In this document: piece after piece, positions 37,909-47,304 of the stretch
Numbering within the stretch: position 1 is the first letter of the stretch
Layout: the number at the start of each line of letters is the position of its first letter
Source: Solimicrobium sp.
GTDB taxonomy: Bacteria > Pseudomonadota > Gammaproteobacteria > Burkholderiales > Burkholderiaceae_D
DNA length: 56,181 nt
NCBI GenBank assembly: GCA_021155915.1
Contig: JAJNBE010000011.1
Span: forward strand, 1 to 56,181
Direction of reading: 5' to 3'
The notes under the pieces: generated by a model
What the model saw: the letters and a program-made list of their open reading frames with translations, nothing else
Databases searched by the model: none
Told to the model about the DNA's origin: nothing
Translations under genes and position numbers: made by a program

Positions 37909-39489
37909 TCATTCCCACTCAATAGTTGCAGGCGGCTTTCCGGAAATATCATAAACAACGCGATTTATGCCATGTACTTCGTTAATAATTCGGTTGGAGA
38001 TTTTGCCCAATAAATTATGCGGCAAATGTGCCCAATGTGCGGTCATAAAATCTTGAGTTTGCACCGCGCGCAATGCGACTACATAATCATAAGTACGACC
38101 ATCACCCATTACTCCAACAGACTTGACAGGTAAAAATACCGCAAAGGCCTGGCTAGTGGCTTGATACCAGCTTTGATCTGTTCCTTCAACACACGTATTT
38201 TGTAGCTCTTCAATAAATATGTCATCAGCGCGACGTAATAAATCAGCAAATTCTTTTTTAACTTCTCCTAATATTCGCACGCCTAATCCTGGACCTGGGA
38301 AAGGATGACGATAAACCATAGATTCCGGTAAACCTAACGCCACCCCGAGTTTGCGAACTTCGTCCTTAAATAATTCACGCAACGGTTCTAATAATTTCAA
38401 ATGCAAGGTTTCTGGCAGGCCGCCCACGTTGTGATGACTCTTGATAGTATGCCCTTTTTTTCCATTACCGGCACTTTCAATGACGTCCGGATAAATCGTT
38501 CCTTGCGCTAACCATTTCGCATTGTCAATTTTGGCTGATTCTATTTGGAAAATATTAACGAATTCGCGACCAATTATTTTACGTTTTTGTTCGGGATCAG
38601 TGACCCCTGCCAACTGCACCATGAATTGTTCTGTTGCATCGACATGAATAACTTTTACGCCTAAATTTTTAGCGAACATATCCATGACTATGTTGCCTTC
38701 ATTTAAACGCAACAATCCGTGGTCAACAAAAACACAGGTAAGTTGATCGCCGATGGCACGATGTATTAACGCTGCAGCCACACTACTATCAACGCCACCC
38801 GATAACCCTAAAATGACGTTATCAGTTCCCACCTGAACACGAATTGCCTCCACCGCTTCATTAATGTAATCGGGCATATTCCAGTCCGCTTTACAGCCAC
38901 AAATGTCATGTACAAATCGTTCTAATAAAGCGACTCCTTGGATGGTATGAGTAACTTCTGGATGAAATTGCACCGCATAGAACCGGCGTTCTTCGTCTGC
39001 CATGGCCGCAATGGCACAATTAACGGTAGACGCCATTAGTTTGAACCCGACAGGCATCGCATTTACTTTATCCCCATGGCTCATCCATACTTTCAGCATG
39101 CCATGACCTTCTTCTGTATTGAAGTCAACGATGCCTTTTAGAAGATGTGTATGTCCGTGCGCACGAACTTCAGCATAACCAAACTCACGTACTTTTCCGT
39201 TTTCTACCTGGCCGCCCAGTTGTGCGGCCATGGTTTGCATGCCATAACAAATGCCCAGAACAGGTACGCCGAGTTCGAAAACAGCTTGTGGCGCTCGAGG
39301 AGTTTCTTCGTCAATAACACTGTTCGGACCACCGGACAGAATAATGCCCGATGCCCCGTAAGCACGAACAAATTCATCGCTCACGTCATAGGGAAAAACT
39401 TCAGAAAACACGCCGGCATCGCGTACACGACGTGCTATCAATTGGGTAACTTGTGAACCAAAATCAAGAATGAGAATTTTTGAGTGCAT
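37909..39489 (-). CDS. guaA: GMP synthase (glutamine-hydrolysing)
   Basis: 526 residues. Converts XMP to GMP with ATP and glutamine. Class I amidotransferase domain with nucleophile Cys in [12 protein letters not shown] and His/Glu in [13 protein letters not shown] pyrophosphatase loop [15 protein letters not shown], and C-terminal dimer domain ending [12 protein letters not shown] 39489 starts the normal N-terminus ([17 protein letters not shown]); a GTG at 39546 would add 19 unconserved residues. guaB is 157 bp upstream on the same strand. Confidence 0.96.
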   Translation of the reverse strand: MHSKILILDFGSQVTQLIARRVRDAGVFSEVFPYDVSDEFVRAYGASGIILSGGPNSVIDEETPRAPQAVFELGVPVLGICYGMQTMAAQLGGQVENGKVREFGYAEVRAHGHTHLLKGIVDFNTEEGHGMLKVWMSHGDKVNAMPVGFKLMASTVNCAIAAMADEERRFYAVQFHPEVTHTIQGVALLERFVHDICGCKADWNMPDYINEAVEAIRVQVGTDNVILGLSGGVDSSVAAALIHRAIGDQLTCVFVDHGLLRLNEGNIVMDMFAKNLGVKVIHVDATEQFMVQLAGVTDPEQKRKIIGREFVNIFQIESAKIDNAKWLAQGTIYPDVIESAGNGKKGHTIKSHHNVGGLPETLHLKLLEPLRELFKDEVRKLGVALGLPESMVYRHPFPGPGLGVRILGEVKKEFADLLRRADDIFIEELQNTCVEGTDQSWYQATSQAFAVFLPVKSVGVMGDGRTYDYVVALRAVQTQDFMTAHWAHLPHNLLGKISNRIINEVHGINRVVYDISGKPPATIEWE

Positions 39490-39646
39490 ATCAGGTAGTA
39501 AAGGTAAGATGCCGGACGGCGAACGTCGAGTTGGTAAGTTGGTCACACTGGGGTGGTCACCCTTTTAAGATAACAATGAACATCGAGAATTATTCAGGTG
39601 TTTAATAATTACACCACGCAAATATAAAAGTATGTCAGCCAGGCTA

Positions 39647-41107
39647 TTATTCTGAGCGATAATTAGGAGCTTCTTTCGTAATCTGAACATCATGCACATG
39701 TGATTCCCGCATTCCAGCCGAGGTAATTTCAACAAATTCAGCCTTGTTGTGCAAATCCTCAATCGTCGCGCAACCACAATAGCCCATGGATTGTTTTACG
39801 CCGCCAACCAGTTGGTAGACAATGGCTAAGACACTTCCTTTATAGGCGACTCTTCCCTCGATACCTTCTGGAACCATTTTTTCAGTACTGGCATCCGCAT
39901 CTTGGAAGTAGCGGTCAGCTGAACCAGCAGCCATGGCTCCTAAACTACCCATACCGCGATACGCTTTATAGCTGCGGCCCTGATACAAAATAATTTCGCC
40001 GGGTGCCTCTTCGGTTCCGGCAAACAAACTTCCCATCATCACCGTCGAAGCACCTGCCGCTAACGCCTTAGATACATCCCCTGAGAATCGAACGCCACCG
40101 TCTGCGATACAGGGAACTCCGCTGCCCTTTAAAGCATTAGCCACGTTAGAAATGGCAGTAATTTGAGGTACTCCAACGCCGGCAACAATACGCGTGGTAC
40201 AAATGGACCCTGGTCCAATTCCTACCTTTACCGCATCGGCACCATGCTCAACCATAGCAAGCGCTGCCGCCGCGGTCGCAATATTCCCGCCAATAACGTC
40301 AACTTTCGGGTAATGTGTTTTTATCCAACGAATACGGTCTAAGACACCTTTCGAATGGCCGTGTGCTGTATCTACGACCAGCACATCTACACCCGCTTTG
40401 GCTAACAAATCAATCCGCACATCATTCTCACGCCCGACGCCGACTGCTGCACCAACGCGCAGTTTTCCCAAGTTATCTTTTGAGGCAAAGGGATGTGCCG
40501 TAGACTTTTGAATATCTTTAGCGGTAATCAATCCACATAATTCAAATGTACTATTTACCACTAAGACTCGTTCTAAACGATGCTTATTCATTAAACGCTT
40601 CGCTTCGACGACGTCGGCATTTTCATCGACGTACACCAACTTTTCACGCGGAGTCATCTTAGCACGCACCTCTGCGTCCAATTCAGTTTCAAAACGTAAA
40701 TCACGGTTCGTGATAATGCCTACCACCATCGTCTTTTCCACCACTGGAAAGCCGCTAATACCGTATTGCTGTGAAAGAGCAATCACGTCACGAATTTTCA
40801 TGTCGGGAGGAATGGTGATGGGGTCACGCAGAACACCGGATTCGAAGCGCTTTACCTTTGAAACTTCAGCGGCTTGCTCTTTAGGCGTTAAATTTTTATG
40901 AATAATACCGATGCCACCCTCTTGTGCCATCGCAATTGCCAAACGCGCTTCAGTTACCGTGTCCATCGCAGCAGACAACAGTGGGATATTTAACGTAATG
41001 TTGCGCGTTAAATGCGTTGCTAGAGAAGTCTCGGTGGGAAGAATGCTTGAAAAAGAGGGAACTAGCAGAACATCGTCAAAGGTTAGTGCTTTTTGTAAAA
41101 GACGCAT
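39647..41107 (-). CDS. guaB: Inosine-5'-monophosphate dehydrogenase
   Basis: 486 residues. Oxidises IMP to XMP with NAD, the committed step to GMP. The catalytic Cys lies in [18 protein letters not shown], the flap in [10 protein letters not shown], and two CBS domains (about residues 95-205) are inserted in the barrel. [20 protein letters not shown] is the standard start. Forms the guaBA unit. Confidence 0.97.
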   Translation of the reverse strand: MRLLQKALTFDDVLLVPSFSSILPTETSLATHLTRNITLNIPLLSAAMDTVTEARLAIAMAQEGGIGIIHKNLTPKEQAAEVSKVKRFESGVLRDPITIPPDMKIRDVIALSQQYGISGFPVVEKTMVVGIITNRDLRFETELDAEVRAKMTPREKLVYVDENADVVEAKRLMNKHRLERVLVVNSTFELCGLITAKDIQKSTAHPFASKDNLGKLRVGAAVGVGRENDVRIDLLAKAGVDVLVVDTAHGHSKGVLDRIRWIKTHYPKVDVIGGNIATAAAALAMVEHGADAVKVGIGPGSICTTRIVAGVGVPQITAISNVANALKGSGVPCIADGGVRFSGDVSKALAAGASTVMMGSLFAGTEEAPGEIILYQGRSYKAYRGMGSLGAMAAGSADRYFQDADASTEKMVPEGIEGRVAYKGSVLAIVYQLVGGVKQSMGYCGCATIEDLHNKAEFVEITSAGMRESHVHDVQITKEAPNYRSE

Positions 41108-41287
41108 TATATTTTCCTATAGGCGCAAAAACGAATTATACGGCATTCGGATATTGGATGCACTTAATGTGATCTTTGATGTGACATCCATTTTTGCGCG
41201 GTGATTTGCCCTTGGGTTGACAGAAATTACAAAGCGTGTCGAAATTCATGCTTTTCCTATTCGCTGTTATCCAAACTAAAGAAGACC

Positions 41288-41776
41288 ATGAAACGATTAA
41301 CTTATCAGCTACTTATTAGTCTAACTATGCTGTTTTCCCTCAACGTATCAGCCTTGGCTCAGTATGTATGGCTAGACGAAAACGGTAGAAAACAATATTC
41401 TGACCAGGCTCCCCCGCCTTCCATATCAAAAAATAGAATTCTCAAGTTTTCGGGAAAAAAAATGGATGATCTTTCAGATTTAACGTCTGTTGCAGACGAA
41501 AAAGTAAAGCAACCTCCAAGTTGGGAGGACAAGAATCTTGATTATAAAAAGAGACGAGATGAATTTGCTTTAAAAGAAAAAAAGGAGGAGATCGACGCGA
41601 AAAATGCCGCAGTCGCAAGTGAAAATTGCAGGCGCATGAACGCATACAAACAAAGCTTAGAGTCGGGTCAACGGATGGCGCAAATCGATTCAACGGGAAC
41701 GCGCAGTTTTGTTACTGACGAACAGCGCGCACAGGAGCTTAACGAACTAAATCTGACTATGAGTGAATGTAAATAA
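41288..41776 (+). CDS. DUF4124 domain-containing exported protein
   Basis: 162 residues. A signal peptide (KRLTYQLLISLTMLFSLNVS, cleavage near ALA/QY) is followed by the DUF4124 core QYVWLDENGRKQYSDQAPPP, then a charged, Lys/Glu-rich helical stretch with SENCRRMNAYK. Periplasmic; function unknown in the family. ATG 41288 is chosen over 41201 because it starts right before the signal peptide. Divergent from guaB. Confidence 0.85.
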   Translation: MKRLTYQLLISLTMLFSLNVSALAQYVWLDENGRKQYSDQAPPPSISKNRILKFSGKKMDDLSDLTSVADEKVKQPPSWEDKNLDYKKRRDEFALKEKKEEIDAKNAAVASENCRRMNAYKQSLESGQRMAQIDSTGTRSFVTDEQRAQELNELNLTMSECK

Positions 41777-41788
41777 TGAGCTGCCAGC

Positions 41789-42073
41789 TTATTTACTTGC
41801 CTTCTCTGCTCGCCTTCGTCTGGCCGCCATAGGATCTACTTCCAAAGGACGGTAAATTTCTACTCGGTCTAAGTCCCTTAGTACCGTATCTGGACTACTT
41901 AGTTTAGAGTAAATTCCCATTTTAAGATGGGCGAGGATTATTTCAGGGAACGCTTCTATTAAACCACTTAACATAATCGCTTGTTGTATAGTAGCCCCTT
42001 GGGAAACCTGCAAAGTGCGAAGAAATTGTTTTCCCGGGGTTAAAAAACATACCGTAATTTTATTTTTTTTCAT
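41789..42073 (-). CDS. rnfH: RnfH family protein
   Basis: 94 residues with a beta-grasp, ubiquitin-like pattern: FLTPGKQFLRTLQVSQGATI, GIYSKLSSPDTVLRDLDRVE, then IYRPLEVDPMAARRRRAEKA. Family function is unsettled; the gene is nearly always next to ratA. It overlaps the ratA stop by 14 bp from ATG 42073, which implies coupled translation. Confidence 0.9.
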   Translation of the reverse strand: MKKNKITVCFLTPGKQFLRTLQVSQGATIQQAIMLSGLIEAFPEIILAHLKMGIYSKLSSPDTVLRDLDRVEIYRPLEVDPMAARRRRAEKASK

Positions 42074-42497
42074 AGACACTTTCCGCCCGACGACAAAAGG
42101 CATCTACAAAACTATTAGCAATTTTATTAAACACAGGGCCTATCAAATGCTCTAGAATCTTGCTGGAAAATTCATAGTGCAAATCGAATTCAATTTTGCA
42201 CGCATTATCACGCAGCGACTTAAAAACCCATGTACCGTCCAAATGCTTAAACGGCCCGGAGATTAACTTCATTTTCATTAACGTTGGCGCAGAATTGGTA
42301 TTCTCCGTAGTAAAACTATGTTGCACTCCATGAAAGTTAATATGGAGAGTAGCCACCAAACTGGTTTCACTGCGCTGTAGTACCGATACCTCACCACACC
42401 ACGGCAAAAAATGTGGATAATTTTCAACGGTGTCTACCAAAGCAAACATTTGTTCGGCACTATATCCGACTAGAGCAGATTTTCTAACTACGGCCAT
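42060..42497 (-). CDS. ratA: RatA-type START domain protein
   Basis: 145 residues, a polyketide-cyclase/START fold like RatA and eukaryotic Coq10. ALVGYSAEQMFALVDTVENY and FLPWCGEVSVLQRS are signatures. In E. coli RatA was reported to block 70S association as a toxin; the Coq10 kinship points to ubiquinone binding. Either role is possible here. smpB diverges from it, the common arrangement. Confidence 0.9.
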   Translation of the reverse strand: MAVVRKSALVGYSAEQMFALVDTVENYPHFLPWCGEVSVLQRSETSLVATLHINFHGVQHSFTTENTNSAPTLMKMKLISGPFKHLDGTWVFKSLRDNACKIEFDLHYEFSSKILEHLIGPVFNKIANSFVDAFCRRAESVYEKK

Positions 42498-42621
42498 TTT
42501 TGTTAAACGATCTGTATGTGAAGTAGGTGAATAAGGTTTTTACCTGATCCGGAATTCTACCTGAGTTATTCATTAAACTTATTTACCAACTTATTTACTG
42601 AACTTATTTACCCTACTTATT

Positions 42622-43071
42622 ATGCGAATAGCTGACAATAAAAAAGCCTTTCACGATTATTTTATCGAGGAACAATTCGAAGCTGGCATAGTTTTGGAAG
42701 GCTGGGAGGTTAAAGCCATACGTGCTGGTCGGGTTCAGCTCAAAGAAGCGTATGTGGTTGTAAAGAAGGGAGAAATTTTTTTATTCGGCGCGCACATTGG
42801 TGCTCTGCCCACAGCATCTACTCACATTAGCCCGGAAGCCTTACGCACCCGAAAACTCTTATTAAATAAATCGGAAATCAATAAATTAATCGGAAAAGTA
42901 GAACGCGCGGGATATACGCTAGTTCCGCTCAATATGCACTTTAAGGCCGGCAGAGTAAAGATTCAAGTTGGATTGGCTAAAGGCAAAAAACAATACGATA
43001 AACGTGAGACCGAAAAAAATCGTGATTGGCAGCGTGAGCAGCAGCAGATACTGAAAATTCACCGCCGGTAA
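42622..43071 (+). CDS. smpB: SsrA-binding protein SmpB
   Basis: 149 residues. It delivers tmRNA to stalled ribosomes. [39 protein letters not shown] and [19 protein letters not shown] tail ([20 protein letters not shown]) are diagnostic. No ssrA gene is evident nearby. Confidence 0.96.
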   Translation: MRIADNKKAFHDYFIEEQFEAGIVLEGWEVKAIRAGRVQLKEAYVVVKKGEIFLFGAHIGALPTASTHISPEALRTRKLLLNKSEINKLIGKVERAGYTLVPLNMHFKAGRVKIQVGLAKGKKQYDKRETEKNRDWQREQQQILKIHRR

Positions 43072-43105
43072 CGTGCCTAACCTTATCAAGTCGGGTATAA
43101 AAAAT

Positions 43106-43242
43106 AGTGTCCTTTACAACCGGAGCGAGCGCGACAAAGTCTCGGCGTACGGAACTTAGTGATCGGAATGTAACTGAGCACACGATGGCGAGCACCGCGC
43201 AACGCCGTATTTGGCGCACACAATAGCTGGTGCAGTAGTCTC
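43106..43242 (-). repeat. Palindromic dispersed repeat, copy 6 (degenerate)
   Basis: Degenerate reverse-oriented copy: GTCCTTTACAACCGGAGCGA, GAGCACCGCGCAACGCCGTA and a final GGTGCAGTAGTCTC. It begins 34 bp after the smpB stop and ends 24 bp before hpnE. Confidence 0.75.
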
Positions 43243-43266
43243 ATTAAAGGAAATAAAAATTAAATC

Positions 43267-44598
43267 ATGAAGTACGCCGTTATTGGAGCTGGTTGGGCGG
43301 GCAGTAGCGCGGCCGTTGAACTAGTTAAACGTGGGCATGAAGTTCACTTGTTTGAAGCTAGCCGCACTTTGGGCGGTCGTGCCCGACAAGTCAATGGGCT
43401 GGGATTATTAGTAGATAACGGCCAGCATATTTTATTGGGCGCGTATAAGGGGACTTTAACGCTACTCGACAGTTTGGGCGTAGATCAAAAAAAAGTTTTT
43501 TCACGCTTGCCACTTCAAATTTGCTATGCCGATACTGTGGCTGGTATAGAACTTATTGCGTGGAAACTTCCAGCGCCGATGCATATTCTGGGGGCCCTGC
43601 TTTTAGCGAAGGGGTTATCCACCGCGGATAAAATGGCATTGGCGCGGTTTTCATCCAGTGCTCAATGGATGGGTTGGCAACTTAATACCGACTGCAGCGT
43701 TGACGAATTACTGCAACGTTTTGATCAGACAGATAATGCGATTCGATCAATTTGGCGCCCCCTTTGCCTTGCAGCACTTAACACACCTGCTCAGCGCGCT
43801 TCTGCGCAAGTATTTTTGAATGTATTAAAGGATAGTTTAGCTGCGAATCGTGCGGCATCTGATATGTTAATTCCACGCACTGATTTAACCGCCTTGTTAC
43901 CCCAGGCTGCGGCGGCTTTTATTGAAGATAATAATGGTAAAGTATATCTCGGATGTAATGTGAGTTCTCTCTATAAGAATGATACGCAATGGCGGCTAGA
44001 GGTACAGCAATCTATACGGCCATCGTATGAAGCTTTTGATGGCGTAGTTATTGCTACGCAGCCTGACATAGCTAAAAAATTGCTAATGTCAGTCGACCTA
44101 GCAGAACTCATTCCTGAATTTGAGTATGAATCTATCACTACCTGTTATTTAAAGTATTCCTCGACTGTCAAATTGCCTCGACCATTTCTCACTTTGAATG
44201 AGCGCCCTGCAGATGCTGCATGGGGACAATATGTATTTGATCGAGGGCAAACTAATCAACAGGCAGGATTATTAGCCGTGGTGGTAAGTGCCTCCCAAGT
44301 GGCCATTGAACAAGGGCGCAGCGAATTAGCATTAAATTGTGCCAAGCAACTAGCACGGGAATTAGGACAGGCTGAACTAGCCTTACCTAAATCGAATTTA
44401 ATCATTACAGAAAAACATGCCACGTTTTCTTGTACACCAGGTTTGAAACGCCCTTCCAATCATCTTCCAATTCCTGGGTTAGTTTTAGCAGGTGACTATA
44501 CAGACAGCCGTTATCCGGCAACTTTAGAATCTGCAGTGCAAAGTGGATTGATAGCAGCCACCGCCTTGTCGGATTTAGATCGGCGATTACGAGAATAG
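43267..44598 (+). CDS. hpnE: Hydroxysqualene dehydroxylase HpnE
   Basis: 443 residues, a flavin amine-oxidase-type protein. The FAD motif AVIGAGWAGSSAAVELVKRG, ASRTLGGRARQ and DNGQHILLGAY are the HpnE signatures, and the C-terminal LVLAGDYTDSRYPATLESAV closes the FAD site. It reduces hydroxysqualene to squalene in hopanoid or sterol-like lipid synthesis, usually with HpnC and HpnD, neither of which is in this window. Related desaturases are the alternative; the match to HpnE is good. Confidence 0.88.
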   Translation: MKYAVIGAGWAGSSAAVELVKRGHEVHLFEASRTLGGRARQVNGLGLLVDNGQHILLGAYKGTLTLLDSLGVDQKKVFSRLPLQICYADTVAGIELIAWKLPAPMHILGALLLAKGLSTADKMALARFSSSAQWMGWQLNTDCSVDELLQRFDQTDNAIRSIWRPLCLAALNTPAQRASAQVFLNVLKDSLAANRAASDMLIPRTDLTALLPQAAAAFIEDNNGKVYLGCNVSSLYKNDTQWRLEVQQSIRPSYEAFDGVVIATQPDIAKKLLMSVDLAELIPEFEYESITTCYLKYSSTVKLPRPFLTLNERPADAAWGQYVFDRGQTNQQAGLLAVVVSASQVAIEQGRSELALNCAKQLARELGQAELALPKSNLIITEKHATFSCTPGLKRPSNHLPIPGLVLAGDYTDSRYPATLESAVQSGLIAATALSDLDRRLRE

Positions 44599-44672
44599 CT
44601 GAACAGAGCTAGTCACTGAACTGAATCCGGCACTCGACCACGTGCCGAGATTAACTACGTAGTACACGGTTC

Positions 44673-45575
44673 TCAATTGGTCAAATGAGGATATTCACCA
44701 AACTGCAACGATAAACGCTGGGCATCGCTATTTACCCGGACAAGAGCGCCAATAGGTAATGTTACTTTCTCTGGGCAGTGCCCAAAAGGAAGTCCTGTAA
44801 TGATTGGAATAGATAGTTTGCTACGCAGGAATATCAACATGGCGCCGAAATCGTAACCATTATCATAATTTGTAGCGCCGTAATTAGTAAAATAACCCAA
44901 AATCAGCGCTTTTTGTTGAGCCAATATTCCGGCATGGTGCAGCTGCAATATCATACGTTCCACTCGGTAAGGATTTTCATTGACATCTTCTACGAACAGA
45001 ATCCCATTCGCAATTTTGGGCATAAATTGGCTACCAATTAGGTGCGTAATAATCGATAAGTTCCCACCCCAAAAAATACCTTGCGCTTGTACCGAAGGAT
45101 TACCCTCTACTGCTACTTCAAAACTATAATTATCCTGTGTCAGACATTGCCGGAAATGATGAAACGCATAGTCGTGTATTTGCTCTGATCCAAAGTCTTC
45201 ATTTATCATAGGACCGGCAAAACTGATCATATCCGTTTTAGCCAATAGGCCTAACTGGAAGGCGGTAAAATCGCTGAAGCCAACAAACAATTTTTTAGTT
45301 GAAGCTAATCGGGTGAAATCAATCTCATCTAAGAATCGAGAAATACCGTAACCGCCCCGCAAGGCAAGCACCACGTCAACGTCCGGATCTTCTGCTGCAC
45401 GGTAGAATTGCGTTAGTCGTATTGCATCTTGTGCAGAGAAACGCTGATATTTTGCATTGGGATCAACCAGGTTTTTTATAGTCCAATCACGTTTTTCGAG
45501 GCGCTCAATGGCACGCGTTACATTGTCTTGGTTCGGAGCGTAGCCACTGGGAGCGATAATAGCAATAGTTGGCAT
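44673..45575 (-). CDS. ldcA: Muramoyltetrapeptide LD-carboxypeptidase
   Basis: 300 residues, S66 family. It removes the terminal D-Ala from murein tetrapeptides during cell-wall recycling. Catalytic Ser in FVGFSDFTAFQLGL, Glu in LFVEDVNENPYRVER, and His in GLPFGHCPEKVTLPIGA form the triad. No signal peptide, so cytosolic as expected. Starts 5 bp after the tadA stop on the same strand. Confidence 0.94.
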   Translation of the reverse strand: MPTIAIIAPSGYAPNQDNVTRAIERLEKRDWTIKNLVDPNAKYQRFSAQDAIRLTQFYRAAEDPDVDVVLALRGGYGISRFLDEIDFTRLASTKKLFVGFSDFTAFQLGLLAKTDMISFAGPMINEDFGSEQIHDYAFHHFRQCLTQDNYSFEVAVEGNPSVQAQGIFWGGNLSIITHLIGSQFMPKIANGILFVEDVNENPYRVERMILQLHHAGILAQQKALILGYFTNYGATNYDNGYDFGAMLIFLRSKLSIPIITGLPFGHCPEKVTLPIGALVRVNSDAQRLSLQFGEYPHLTN

Positions 45576-45580
45576 AAACG

Positions 45581-46069
45581 TTAATTTTCAACCGATTTTT
45601 TTTGTAAGCGACGTTGAACAAAAAAGCTGCTCAGTAAATTACTACATTCATCCGCGAGCAGACCACCGGTTACTTTGGTGTGATGATTGAGCTGGCGTTG
45701 CTCAAATAAGTTGAAGACAGAACCGGCTGCGCCGGTTTTCAAATCTGTTGCGCCAAATATGACTCTCGATAAGCGTGCGTGCAACATAGCGCCAGCGCAC
45801 ATCGCGCAGGGTTCTAGTGTTACGTATAACGAGCAATCGGAAAATCGATAATTTTGTAACGTTATTCCCGCTGATCGTAGCACTTGCATCTCCGCATGCG
45901 CACTGGGATCATGCAAAGAAATGGGCTGGTTAAATCCGCTGGCAATAACTACACCTGCCTTTACTAACACGGCTCCTACCGGAACTTCGCCTACGGCCCA
46001 TGCCAGTTCCGCCTGCGTCATGGCCAGACGCATAAAATACTCGTCTTGAGAGGGAGAATTAACTTGCAT
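45581..46069 (-). CDS. tadA: tRNA adenosine(34) deaminase TadA
   Basis: 162 residues. Converts A34 to inosine in tRNA-Arg(ACG). Zinc and catalytic site: SAHAEMQVLR and LEPCAMCAGAML. ATG 46069 overlaps the queD stop by 11 bp; the frame open to 46177 lies wholly inside queD and is not the real N-terminus. Confidence 0.94.
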   Translation of the reverse strand: MQVNSPSQDEYFMRLAMTQAELAWAVGEVPVGAVLVKAGVVIASGFNQPISLHDPSAHAEMQVLRSAGITLQNYRFSDCSLYVTLEPCAMCAGAMLHARLSRVIFGATDLKTGAAGSVFNLFEQRQLNHHTKVTGGLLADECSNLLSSFFVQRRLQKKSVEN

Positions 46070-46508
46070 CGGTAATATCGGCCCAACAATTGGGAGTTTC
46101 ATACAGGGTAATTTTTTGTAGCGCCAACGCTCGACCATACCGATTGTGGTACACCCGTTTGAGAACATCAAAGGCAAGTTGGGCTAAATTTTCCACAGTA
46201 GGAACGCGATCAACCACGACCGTTTTATGGTCAGGCAATGAATTTAGAAATTCCTTTACAGCCGAATCTTTGTCATAAACAAAAAAAGCATGATCCCAAA
46301 GGCTAACTAAATGTTCATGTGCTAACGCCTTCACATCGGAAAAATCCATGATCATGCCATTATCGGAAACCCCATCTTGCTTAACCACTTCACCGGATAA
46401 AGTAATAAGTAAGGTGTAACGGTGACCATGTAAATTGCGGCACTGGCTATTATGATCAGGGATACGATGGCCAGCATCAAATTCAATTTTTCGAGTTATG
46501 GTGAGCAT
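46059..46508 (-). CDS. queD: 6-carboxy-5,6,7,8-tetrahydropterin synthase QueD
   Basis: 149 residues. Makes carboxy-tetrahydropterin from dihydroneopterin triphosphate, the step before QueE. Zinc histidines and catalytic Cys are seen in KIEFDAGHRIPDHNSQCRNL and HGHRYTLLITL; the catalytic DHAFF and final ETPNCWADI are present. ATG 46508 gives a normal start; the frame to 46622 does not resemble the family. Confidence 0.93.
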   Translation of the reverse strand: MLTITRKIEFDAGHRIPDHNSQCRNLHGHRYTLLITLSGEVVKQDGVSDNGMIMDFSDVKALAHEHLVSLWDHAFFVYDKDSAVKEFLNSLPDHKTVVVDRVPTVENLAQLAFDVLKRVYHNRYGRALALQKITLYETPNCWADITDAS

Positions 46509-46696
46509 AATGGCATGCCTGTTTCTACTTGTTAATAGTGCTATCGACCTTAAGGCCAGATCTAAAGAAGCTTTACAATTTAACGCTAAGCATACGTTCA
46601 GAAAGTTTTGAGTAACCGGCAATTATAAACTGAGATCCTGATCTAAGTAACCGCTGAACCATTAAAAATCAGGCCGATCGCATCAAGCTCACTATA

Positions 46697-46837
46697 GAGA
46701 CCTCTGCATAACCGTAGCGAGCGAGTCAAAGTCCAGGCGCACGGAGCGCAGCAACCGGAATGTACTTAAGTACATGAGGATTGCGAGCACCGCGCAACGC
46801 CGAATTTGGTACGCGCAGTAGGCTATGCATAGGTCTC
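46697..46837 (-). repeat. Palindromic dispersed repeat, copy 7
   Basis: About 141 bp, well preserved: GAGACCTCTGCATAACCGTA, AGGCGCACGGAGCGCAGCAA, TGTACTTAAGTACATGAGGA, GCGAGCACCGCGCAACGCCG and ATGCATAGGTCTC. Opposite orientation to copies 1-3 and 5. Confidence 0.9.
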
Positions 46838-46997
46838 TTATATTTAACTGGTGAGTGCCAAGAAAACGGCTAAAGCCCTAGGCAAGTGCATGAAGATCGT
46901 CATAAATGAGCATATTCACTCAAGTTGGGCTAACGCTTATCATCCCCTCTGTATCAACTTAAGCAGTTGGGCCATAAGGGCAAACTTAAATATCGTC

Positions 46998-47053
46998 TAA
47001 GCGACCCCGTCTAGGCGACCCCGTCTAGGCGACCCCGTCTGGGCGACCCCGTC
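46998..47053. repeat. 14-bp tandem repeat, four units
   Basis: Four units of TAGGCGACCCCGTC (first TAAG..., last TGGG...), with no spacer between them. The period is too short and the units are too few for a CRISPR array. Function unknown; it may be slippage product in the decayed region. Confidence 0.85.
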
Positions 47054-47304
47054 CTGAGACTGATGAGAGGTAAATGTCTTCGCGCTGGCTGAACTCGCTC
47101 TCGTTGGCCGGTAGGGTATATACGCCACAAACGTAGCCCTCCGTGCGCCCACAGTCATTTTCGCGCATGTTTCTATCCAGGTTATTCTGGGGTGGGGTTA
47201 TACCGGAATAAATCGGTGGGTTACTTATGGCAAGTCAGCCCCACCGGAAGACACGCTGGGGGGAAGTTATGAATGGGGCGCGCGCCTCCAACCCGCTAAA
47301 GCGG

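Larger units (their letters stand above)
46509..47304. other. 796-bp gene-free region upstream of queD
   Basis: Contains palindromic repeat copy 7 (46697-46837) and a 14-bp tandem repeat (46998-47053). The remainder (47054-47304) is GC-richer than its surroundings, with several G runs near 47190-47280, and shows no credible frame. It looks like decayed accessory DNA. Confidence 0.55.

Noticed and set aside
42060..42497. RatA with RnfH as a true toxin-antitoxin pair
   Set aside because: The pairing is a conserved housekeeping arrangement, and RatA's kinship to Coq10 offers a metabolic explanation; toxicity cannot be read from sequence.
46998..47053. CRISPR-like array
   Set aside because: Units are 14 bp, directly abutting, without spacers, and no cas genes are present.
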